Part shown: one piece after another, positions 17,372 to 24,636 of the stretch
How positions within the stretch are numbered: the stretch's first letter is position 1
Layout of the letters: each line of letters begins with the position of its first letter
Origin: an uncultured Opitutales bacterium
Lineage (GTDB): Bacteria > Verrucomicrobiota > Verrucomicrobiia > Opitutales > Seribacteraceae
Direction of reading: 5' to 3'
NCBI GenBank assembly: GCA_943789375.1
Contig: CALSTX010000002.1
Coordinates: 62,001 to 126,000 of the forward strand
Length of the DNA: 64,000 bases
Translations under genes and position numbers: made by a program
Notes under the pieces: model-generated
Told to the model about the DNA's origin: nothing
The model's input: only the letters and a program-made list of their open reading frames with translations
The model's database searches: none

Positions 17372-17794
17372 TCAGATATTTTTCTCTACTTGCATTTGAG
17401 CGTAGGCTTTTATCTTTTCCCGTACCCCGGTAAGCCCATTTCGGCGGTTGGGTGACAAGTGTTGGGTAATGCCCACATCTCCTAAAAAATCTGGCTCCAT
17501 TTCTATAATCTCTTCTGGGCTTTCCCCACTGTATAAATCACAAAGAAGGCTAGCGGTTCCCTTGGTGATGGATGCATCGGAATCTGCCTGATAGAAACAC
17601 TTACCCTCCTTAAAAGATGGAAAGACCCAAAGTTGGGAGACGCAGCCTTTAATTAAAAAGGTATCGATCTTGTAATCATCCTTCAATCCGGGAAGGTCTT
17701 TGGCCCGGTCGATTACATAGGTAAGTCGTTCAAGGTGGTCCTCAAAAGGGATTAGTTCCTCAACCATTTGATCGCGTTTATCTTCGATACTCAT
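17372..17794 (-). CDS. sufE: SufE family sulfur acceptor
   Basis: SufE accepts persulfide sulfur from the cysteine desulfurase SufS and stimulates iron-sulfur cluster assembly. The product has 140 residues, the normal size. The acceptor cysteine lies in KGCVSQLWVFP, and the C-terminal SPNRRNGLTGVREKIKAYA matches the family. Neither sufS nor the sufBCD genes are nearby. It starts five bases after the stop of the lipoprotein gene 17799-18278, so the two are probably co-transcribed. It lies intact between two decayed genes. Confidence 0.92.
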   Translation of the reverse strand: MSIEDKRDQMVEELIPFEDHLERLTYVIDRAKDLPGLKDDYKIDTFLIKGCVSQLWVFPSFKEGKCFYQADSDASITKGTASLLCDLYSGESPEEIIEMEPDFLGDVGITQHLSPNRRNGLTGVREKIKAYAQMQVEKNI

Positions 17795-17798
17795 ATGA

Positions 17799-18278
17799 CT
17801 AGTTTTTAGAATTCAGGGAAAGATCAAACGATATGTTTTTGTAGACCTGCTCTTTGATCGAAAGCTTTGCGATATTGGCTTTTGTGGAGATAAAACCTGA
17901 GATCGGTTGAGTTGAGGAAAATAGGGAACTGTTTCCCAAAGTTTCGCCAGTACCTGGATCCTCGACTGCCTTGCAAATGATCTTTGAGGTGGACTGGTTA
18001 TGGTCAAGTAATTCAACTACAATAGATTCTGCAGAAATTCGCACAAAATTTTCAGCATGGGCATCAAGTATATAGATTTGCAGGACGCCTTCTGGTTCAA
18101 GAATGAGTTCAAGATTAAAGCCGCTTCCATGGGGACCGACCTCCACTAATGTTCCTCCATGGGGAGCGGTATGTTGATGGTGAGCACCCTCCGCACCAGG
18201 GTTCGGATTGTGTTGATTTTCTCCACATCCCAAGAGTGCAAGGGAAAGGAGAAGGATAGGAGTAAAATTTAGATTCAT
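17799..18278 (-). CDS. Histidine-rich lipoprotein, function unknown
   Basis: The 159-residue product starts with a lipoprotein signal (LLLSLALLGC, lipobox LLGC), so the mature protein is likely lipid-anchored in the envelope. After the cysteine come a His-rich stretch (AHHQHTAPHGGTLVEVGPHG) and a beta-rich region (LELILEPEGVLQIYILDAHAENFVRI). The HxxH/PHGG pattern suggests metal binding and resembles short envelope proteins seen near metal-efflux adaptors, but no such system is adjacent. It precedes sufE on the same strand. Confidence 0.8.
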   Translation of the reverse strand: MNLNFTPILLLSLALLGCGENQHNPNPGAEGAHHQHTAPHGGTLVEVGPHGSGFNLELILEPEGVLQIYILDAHAENFVRISAESIVVELLDHNQSTSKIICKAVEDPGTGETLGNSSLFSSTQPISGFISTKANIAKLSIKEQVYKNISFDLSLNSKN

Positions 18279-18443
18279 GGAAGTGTTTGTCTATCTGTAA
18301 AATGAACGAGTATCAAGCGTAAGGGGTATATAAAGTTTATCGAAAATATGATTTATGGATGGTCAAGCGGTCTAGCTCTGTACTAAGTTGGGTGTTTATT
18401 TTAATTTAATGAATCTAAAAGAGTTCTCCCATAATCTATTACT

Positions 18444-20323
18444 ATGAATCTTAAAAATAACCCTGTCTTGGTCTCTTTACTCGGTCTAACCATTATTTTT
18501 TCTGGCTGCACTCCTTCTGGCACTGGGGCAGCCTCAGATGAGAAAGTGGAGAGTGCAACCGTTTCACCGGTTGAAAAAGAAAAGGGAGAAAAAAGCCCAC
18601 CTAATGTTGTTTTTGTTATCACGGATGACCAAGGATATGGTGATTTGGGCTGCACGGGTAACGCTAGAATTAAGACGCCGAACACAGATAAGCTTGCCAA
18701 CGAATCAATTTGGCTGACCGATTACCATGTAGCCCCCACTTGTTCACCTACTCGTGCTGCGTTAATGTCAGGACACTGGACGAATCGAACTGGGGTATGG
18801 CACACGATTCATGGGACGTTCGATGCTCCGTGCCATATGAGGGAACGCTTGGTCAATTCTTTAAAGAAAATGGATATGAGACTGGGATGTTTGGTAAATG
18901 GCACCTTGGTGATAATTACCCTTATCGCCCGGAGGACCGAGGGCTTTACCGAGGTTTACCGTCATGGGGGGGGAGGCGGTTGGACAAACTCCTGATGTTT
19001 GGGATAATGCGTATTTTGACGGTGGTTATTTTCACAACGGAAAAATGTGTGAACGCGAAAGGATTTTGTACCGATGTATTTTTTGAAGAGGGCAACCGGT
19101 TTATACGAGAGAGTGTGAAAGAGAAGAATACCTTTCTTTGCTTATATTTCCACGAATGCACCCCATGGTCCCCTGCATACTCCTCAAAAATACCTTGATA
19201 TGTATGAGAGCGAAAGTAACCGAGTGGCTGCCTTTTATGGTATGATTACAAATATCGATGACAATGTGGGCAAGACTCGAGCTTTACTGAAAGAATTAGG
19301 TGTGCAAGATAACACTATTTTTATTTTTACCACGGATAATGGAACGGCAGCAGGAAGACAGATTTTTAATGCCGGCATGCGTGGTCAAAAAGGAAGTGAA
19401 TATGATGGAGGTCACCGGGTCCCATTTTTTATGCACTGGCCAAATGGCGGAATGGATAAATTAAAAAAAATAGATACAATTTGCCATGCTATAGATATTG
19501 CCCCAACACTGCTTGATTTAACGGGCGGTAAAAAGCCTAAAGGGTACCAATTTGATGGAATCTCTATCCGTAAGGTTTTGGATACAAAGGATAGGGCTGA
19601 TTGGCCAGATCGTATGCTGGTTACCGATTCTCAGCGGGTACGTGACCCCATAAAGTGGAAACAGTCATCTGTCATGAGCCAAGGCTGGAGATTGGTAAAT
19701 GGTGAGGAGTTGTATCATATTGATAAGGACCCGGGACAGGCCAAAAATGTCGCTGGTGAGCATCCAGACCGCCTCGCTGAAATGATTGCCTTTTACGACA
19801 CCTGGTGGGCTGAATTGGAGCCTACTTTCGCGGAAACAACTGAGTTGCATGTGGGGCATAAGGATCACCCGGTCGTTAGTTTGACGAGTCATGACTGGAT
19901 TCAAAAGATTTGACCCCCTGGAATCAGGGGCATACGCGAAGTAAATACCCTTTGCGCCCAGGCAAGCAAGCCAAGCATGAGGGGCATTGGGCACTGAAGG
20001 TACTAAGGACTGGCACATATCAAGTCGATGTTCTGCGCTGGCCTTCTGAATCAGGTAAGGCAATCAACGAGGAATTACCTCCGGGCTCTGAGGTTCCTGG
20101 CGCAAGCAAAGCATTTCGTGCTCAAGTTGGCCAGGCAATCAGTGCCAAATCTGCGACCCTCCGTCTGAACGGTAAAGATGTAATGACCAAGCCTGTTAAA
20201 AATGGAGCAAAAAGAGTGGTTTTTGAGACCATGCTAACAAAAGGAAAACATAAGCTTTCTCCATTTTTTAATGTGCCCGAGGGAGAACTCGGCTGTTATT
20301 ATGCCATCATTACCGAAAAGTAA
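18444..20323 (+). pseudogene. Arylsulfatase-type sulfatase broken by multiple frameshifts
   Basis: A lipoprotein-type start (LTIIFSGC) leads into a family S1 sulfatase: NVVFVITDDQGYGDLGCTGN, then the formylglycine motif CSPTRAALMSG with the cysteine intact. Afterwards the homology changes frame repeatedly: GQFFKENGYETGMFGKWHLG, then EGFTEVYRHGGGG, then VGQTPDVWDNAYFDGGYFHN, then NAKGFCTDVFFEEGNRF, then FAYISTNAPHGPLHTPQKYL through IDIAPTLLDLTGG, and finally PWNQGH into a C-terminal beta domain ending at TAA 20321-20323. That makes at least six frame changes. The longest open piece (19200-19913, 237 codons) lacks the active site. Some shifts lie at homopolymers (G8 near 18966), so sequencing error could explain part, but not easily all. 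Confidence 0.88.
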
Positions 20324-20335
20324 TTTAAGGAAAAA

Positions 20336-20532
20336 TTGAAACTCATTTCTTTCGTTTATTGCTTCCTTTTGGGATATGACCTCAGGGGGAAGCCTGATCT
20401 GGTTGTCTTTCTTACTGATGATTCAAGGTTGGGGTGACCTAAGAATAACGGAAATCAAAACCTTTCCACGCCTCATACTGACTCACACGCTTATGGAGAT
20501 ACCTCTTTTGAGAGGTTTTATGTTTGTCTAGA
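20336..20532 (+). pseudogene. N-terminal remnant of a second sulfatase
   Basis: Thirteen bases after the first sulfatase remnant, AAGGA and a TTG at 20336 open a frame with a signal-like start and KPDLVVFLTDD. One extra base then shifts the frame: QGWGDLRI is read in the next frame, and NQNLSTPHTDS followed by TSFERFYVC returns to the original. These are the conserved N-terminal blocks of sulfatases just before the CxPxR motif, which is lost. The fragment probably marks a former tandem sulfatase operon. Confidence 0.65.
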
Positions 20533-20741
20533 GAGATCGAATCTCGCTAGCTAACCAGTTTTGACCGCAATGCTTAGAATGGAAGGCTATGTGAAGGGAT
20601 TCCAACCTATGAAGTAGGGCGTTATGAGCCTAGCAAATTGGCAAGGTGCCCTGAGGCATCGGGCAATTTAAATACTAGGACGCAAGCGATTGCAATACGC
20701 CTGCTTATGTTTCGTAGAGGTGAGCTGAAGAAGGAGTGAAC
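20533..20741. other. Unassigned spacer between the sulfatase remnant and the desaturase
   Basis: No gene is recognised. A plus-strand stretch without stops runs from about 20602 (IPTYEVGRYEPSKLARCPEA) to a TGA at about 20738. It lacks a good start or homology that I recognise. A hairpin (TGCCC/GGGCA) lies near 20648-20667. It may be decayed sequence of the second sulfatase or of another gene. Confidence 0.4.
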
Positions 20742-21800
20742 CTAAGCAGCTTCTTTAAAATCATCGATTGCCAGCTGACGCTTCAATTCCCGGAAACCAA
20801 TCATCTTGCTGTTATCCTCGTCCCAAAGACGAAAGGTGATTGATTTCAAACTAGTGAAGAGATTGAGCTCAGGGGCAACTTGAAAGAAGGGGTCAGATTT
20901 GTGACAACGTTCTAAGTTGTAGTTCGGAATCATTGCATTCAGGTGGTGGATGTGATGAAAACCGATATTACCGGAGAACCATTGCATGATCTTAGGCAGT
21001 TTGTAGTAACTGCTGCCTTCCATTGCAGCTGCAGTGAAGTCCCAATCCTCACCTTGTGCCCAATAAGTATCTTCAAATTGGTGTTGAACATAAAAAAGCC
21101 AAATTCCACAAGTTCCCGCCACGGCCATCATAGTAATTTGAATGACGAGGAAGGGGAGGAACCCAAAAATTGAACCCATTACCAGACACCAGACCAAAAG
21201 GGCTAAGTTCATGACATGTACGGATCGCCTTTCGCGTGGTTTGCATTTTGAAGAAGGAAAACGCTCCAGTACCATGAAGAGGAAAAGGGGTGCAAAAACA
21301 AAAAGGACAAAGGGGTTACGAACAAATCTGTAGTTGATTCGGGTTAATCGGGATGAACTTAGATATTCCTTGACTGTAAGAGTCCAAATATCGCCAATGC
21401 CTCTTCTGTCTAGGTCACCGTTGGTAGCGTGGTGCATGGCGTGCTCCCATCTCCAGTGGTGGTAGGGCGTGAAGGTCAGCATACCTGAAATAAAACCTAA
21501 CACATGGTTGGCCTTCTTCGACTTAAAAAAAGACCCATGCCCGCAGTCGTGAAATATAATAAAGGCACGAACTAGAAATAGACCCGCTATCAAGGAGAGG
21601 CCAATAGTAAGCCACCATGAAATGGATAAGGTTAGGTAGAGTAGTATCCAAAGTAAGAAAACAGTACCCAGTGTGTTAACAATTTGCCAAATCGCTCGAC
21701 CGAGGTGGGGTTGTTGATATTCAGAAACCAACTCTTTCCATTCAGCCACGGACTTGCCCGTATTATTTTTAGAATTTTTAGTAACCATCCTATATTTCAT
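20742..21800 (-). CDS. Membrane fatty-acid desaturase (omega-6/omega-3 type)
   Basis: This is an integral-membrane di-iron acyl desaturase that introduces double bonds into membrane-lipid acyl chains, using oxygen and reduced ferredoxin or cytochrome b5-like donors. The 352-residue product has the three histidine boxes in order: HDCGHGSFF (about residue 88), HHWRWEHAMHH (about 117) and HHIHHLN near 284. At least four membrane helices surround them. The box spacing is typical of delta-12/omega-3 desaturases. The start may be ATG at 21800 or four codons later (MVTKNSK). The neighbours give no lipid-pathway context. Confidence 0.9.
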   Translation of the reverse strand: MKYRMVTKNSKNNTGKSVAEWKELVSEYQQPHLGRAIWQIVNTLGTVFLLWILLYLTLSISWWLTIGLSLIAGLFLVRAFIIFHDCGHGSFFKSKKANHVLGFISGMLTFTPYHHWRWEHAMHHATNGDLDRRGIGDIWTLTVKEYLSSSRLTRINYRFVRNPFVLFVFAPLFLFMVLERFPSSKCKPRERRSVHVMNLALLVWCLVMGSIFGFLPFLVIQITMMAVAGTCGIWLFYVQHQFEDTYWAQGEDWDFTAAAMEGSSYYKLPKIMQWFSGNIGFHHIHHLNAMIPNYNLERCHKSDPFFQVAPELNLFTSLKSITFRLWDEDNSKMIGFRELKRQLAIDDFKEAA

Positions 21801-21852
21801 TCAACAGGATAATTTAAATTAGGCAAGTTTTGATATTACTTTGGTGATTAGG

Positions 21853-23340
21853 TTACTTCTTTTTATTCTGTTTTTGCTTTTGGCTTTTGCTGTTGATTTG
21901 GGTTGCCTTTGCAGAAAAACCAAATTTGGCCTGCCTATCTCGGTTGTGTTTTGTGCGTGAAGTTTCAGTAAACACTCCGGGGCGGGCAGGTTTATGAGAT
22001 TTTAAGGCAAAGTCCTTCATTGTGGACAGAATAGCAGGCTGTTCTCTGGCTAGATCTTTGGTTTCGCTTATGTCAGTATCTAAATTGTAAAGAGCCCAGT
22101 CGGATTTTTTCCCTTTTGCTGTTTTGATTGCTTTCCATTGGTTGTAGCGAACGGCAACTTGAGAGGAATATTCCCAATAGAGCATTTGGTGCCGTTTTTG
22201 AGAACGGCCTGCCATTTCTGCACCAATTAGAGTTGGGGCAATGGAAATTCCATCTATGTCTGGTGGGACTCTGGCACCGCATAGGTTGGAAATAGTAGGT
22301 AATACATCGGGCTGGTAAAAGACCAAATTACTGATACCACCTGAACTCACATGACCGGGCCAACGAACGAGGAAGGGAATTCTAAGCCCACCTTCGTAAA
22401 GATCTCGTTTTTCTCCCCGAAATTCCACTCCCGTATTTGGGCATACATTGGGTCCGAAGTATCCACGGGGGTGCTCTTGGCTTTTAAACCGATCTTGGCC
22501 ACCGTTGTCACCGGTGAAGAAAATCGCTGTAAGTTCTTCCAGGCGAAGCTGTTTGATAAGAGCAATGATTTCACCAAGTTGACGATCGATCATCGATACC
22601 ATAACCGCATAATTTTTAGCATCCTGTGGGACACTCGGATCTTTCATCCAGGCTTCTTTCTCATAAAGCTTCCACGCAGGTTCTTCCCTGGGGACGTCAA
22701 ACATGCCATGAGGGGGAGTAAATGGGAGATAGCAAAAAAATGGTTTTTTTTGGTTATTTTTGATAAAGGTGATGGCTTCTTCAAAAATGCGGTAATGAGA
22801 GTAGGTTTTCCCAGAGCGGCCTCCATTATTTCCGGCCAGGGGCACTTCTTTGCTGTTACGAATTAAATAGGGGGGATAAAAGGTGTGGGCATGCACCTGG
22901 TCGTAGTATCCAAAGAATTCATCAAATCCATGTTTTTCAGGTACACCGGTTGAGCCCCTTCCACCACAGCCCCATTTCCCATAGCCTCCGGTTTCATATC
23001 CTCTTTCTTTAAGAAGGGTTGCAATGGTAACTTCATCGGCCCGAAGTGGTGTTCCTCCATCATTCACCCGAACGGATGAGTGACCGGCATGCTTTCCTGT
23101 TAGTAGGTTGCATCGAAGGGGCCCGCACACTGGAGATGCGGCAAGGGCATTCGTAAAGCGCAAACCTTCTCTCGCAAAGCGATCGATGTTCGGGGTTTTG
23201 ATCTTTGTGTTACCCATGTGAGAGAGCTCATAATACGCAAGCTCGTCGCACATTAGGTATATGATGTTTGGTTTATCAGGCTTGGAAAAAAGAGTGCTGA
23301 AAGAAAAGATGATGGTAAGAATCTTGAGGTTTTTTTTCAT
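21853..23340 (-). CDS. Secreted sulfatase, family S1
   Basis: This 495-residue protein has a signal peptide (MKKNLKILTIIFSFSTLFS) and the sulfatase core: PNIIYLMCDELAYYELSHMG with the metal-binding Asp, then CGPLRCNLLTGKHAG, where Cys of CxPxR would be converted to formylglycine. The central metal region includes FFTGDNGGQDRFKSQEHPRG. Typical substrates are sulfated polysaccharides or small sulfate esters; the specificity cannot be read. The start at 23340 is preferred over an upstream ATG at 23409 because it gives a clean signal peptide. The C-terminus is basic and low in complexity (Lys/Gln-rich). It is the only intact sulfatase here, beside two broken ones on the other strand. Confidence 0.92.
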   Translation of the reverse strand: MKKNLKILTIIFSFSTLFSKPDKPNIIYLMCDELAYYELSHMGNTKIKTPNIDRFAREGLRFTNALAASPVCGPLRCNLLTGKHAGHSSVRVNDGGTPLRADEVTIATLLKERGYETGGYGKWGCGGRGSTGVPEKHGFDEFFGYYDQVHAHTFYPPYLIRNSKEVPLAGNNGGRSGKTYSHYRIFEEAITFIKNNQKKPFFCYLPFTPPHGMFDVPREEPAWKLYEKEAWMKDPSVPQDAKNYAVMVSMIDRQLGEIIALIKQLRLEELTAIFFTGDNGGQDRFKSQEHPRGYFGPNVCPNTGVEFRGEKRDLYEGGLRIPFLVRWPGHVSSGGISNLVFYQPDVLPTISNLCGARVPPDIDGISIAPTLIGAEMAGRSQKRHQMLYWEYSSQVAVRYNQWKAIKTAKGKKSDWALYNLDTDISETKDLAREQPAILSTMKDFALKSHKPARPGVFTETSRTKHNRDRQAKFGFSAKATQINSKSQKQKQNKKK

Positions 23341-23489
23341 ATTTATGCTCTGATTACAGATGGTGATTATTGATAATGGAATAGGTAAGAAACAATAAAA
23401 ACTTACCAACTACACCATAAAAAGATGCATGACTGATTTGAGTCAATGTACGAAATAATCGGAGCAGGAAAGTCTTAATAGCAGAACCG

Positions 23490-23526
23490 AAAAAAAAGAA
23501 GTTTCTTTATTATTTAAAGAAACTTC
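23490..23526 (-). terminator. Rho-independent terminator overlapping the end of the upstream coding region
   Basis: On the minus strand a perfect 12-pair stem (23515-23526 with 23498-23509, five-base loop) is followed by eight T. The left arm contains the last codons and TAA stop of the gene 23514-24569, so coding sequence and terminator share bases. Confidence 0.92.
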
Positions 23527-24569
23527 GCGGGTACTTCATCTTTTAATCCAAGAGAAACCGCAATGTTGAGAAAAGTAACCTCTCCCATGGTTTTACATTG
23601 ATCGAAACGAGGGTCTTGGTGTTTACGGGAAAGCTCATCCCGCAGTGCAAGGAGTTTATCATCGCTTGAAATTGTATCGACGCACATACATTCCCTTAAT
23701 TTCGAAATTCGAGTGGGGGCAACATTGAACCGGCGTTTAATCAGGGTGCGCTCTTCTCGTTGGTATTGGTGGCTTGTTTCCAAGTTAATTAATCGACTGC
23801 ACAAGTTGACCACGGGTAAATTATTCTTGAAGAATTGAGGCAGGTAAAAGGATTTGCGGCCTTCATAACACTGCTGATCAAAATCGATGGCACGGACACG
23901 ATATTGATTGTGCTCAAAATCAGGGGTCATTTCTACCACATAGTTGTAGGCTCTCATATCGCCCAACAGGCGAACGAAACAGCGTTCATTGAATTTAATA
24001 AATTCTTTCGCCAGCCTCACTTCGTTGAGATCTTCACGTTCGAGATAATTATCTATAAAATCATCCCCGGGAACCCCGATAATATGTTCTTCCACCAAGC
24101 TGTCACGATCGACGTGAAAATTAATTTCGTTCGGTGAAAGAAGTTGTTCCAATTCCAAACCATATACCCGAGATGCATCTGCTTTTTTTACATAAAAGTA
24201 ATCATGGTTATCATTGTATTGATTCACAATGCGAATACGGAACGGCTTTGTATTACCAAAGGTACAGTAATCTACCCGGTCTACATATAAGTTAGGTAAA
24301 ATCTTTTTATCTCCTCCAGAACGCAATAAAACATAGATTTGCTTAAGCCCTTCAAAAATATCTCTACCATAGTGCTGGTCGTAGACCATGGTTTGCCAAA
24401 GAGTATCTTCGTTTTTGTCGTTCATCAGCGGATAGGAATCCACACTTTGAAGTAGATTTTCGTATTTGACTGGTAATTGGATTTCACGCTTGTAAAAACC
24501 AAGGTATTCGCGAAGACCTGAGCTGATCGGAAAAAACTGTTTTTTTTGTTGGAGGTTTTCCTTTGGCAT
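23514..24569 (-). CDS. Conserved hypothetical protein with kinase-like motifs
   Basis: I do not recognise the family of this 351-residue soluble protein. Its central part reads like a distant protein-kinase/aminoglycoside-kinase fold: FYVKKADASR (Lys about 128), an acidic segment EHIIGVPGDDF (about 161-171) where a hinge could lie, LGDMRAYNYVVE (202-213) with the Asp-x(4)-Asn spacing of a catalytic loop, and RAIDFDQQ (226-233) in place of the DFG motif. No signal peptide or membrane helix is present. It follows the ybbP-like permease by 67 bases on the same strand and ends in a strong terminator. The fold assignment is inference; the gene itself is secure. Confidence 0.75.
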   Translation of the reverse strand: MPKENLQQKKQFFPISSGLREYLGFYKREIQLPVKYENLLQSVDSYPLMNDKNEDTLWQTMVYDQHYGRDIFEGLKQIYVLLRSGGDKKILPNLYVDRVDYCTFGNTKPFRIRIVNQYNDNHDYFYVKKADASRVYGLELEQLLSPNEINFHVDRDSLVEEHIIGVPGDDFIDNYLEREDLNEVRLAKEFIKFNERCFVRLLGDMRAYNYVVEMTPDFEHNQYRVRAIDFDQQCYEGRKSFYLPQFFKNNLPVVNLCSRLINLETSHQYQREERTLIKRRFNVAPTRISKLRECMCVDTISSDDKLLALRDELSRKHQDPRFDQCKTMGEVTFLNIAVSLGLKDEVPAKFL

Positions 24570-24636
24570 CTAAGGGTGAATTGTGGTGGAAATCTTCAAA
24601 TTGCCAAGGTTAATGAAAAAATAGTCGTAGCTGGCT

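Noticed and set aside
19200-19913. Stand-alone 237-residue sulfatase
   Set aside because: It lacks the N-terminal metal and formylglycine sites, which lie upstream in other frames; it is a piece of the broken gene.
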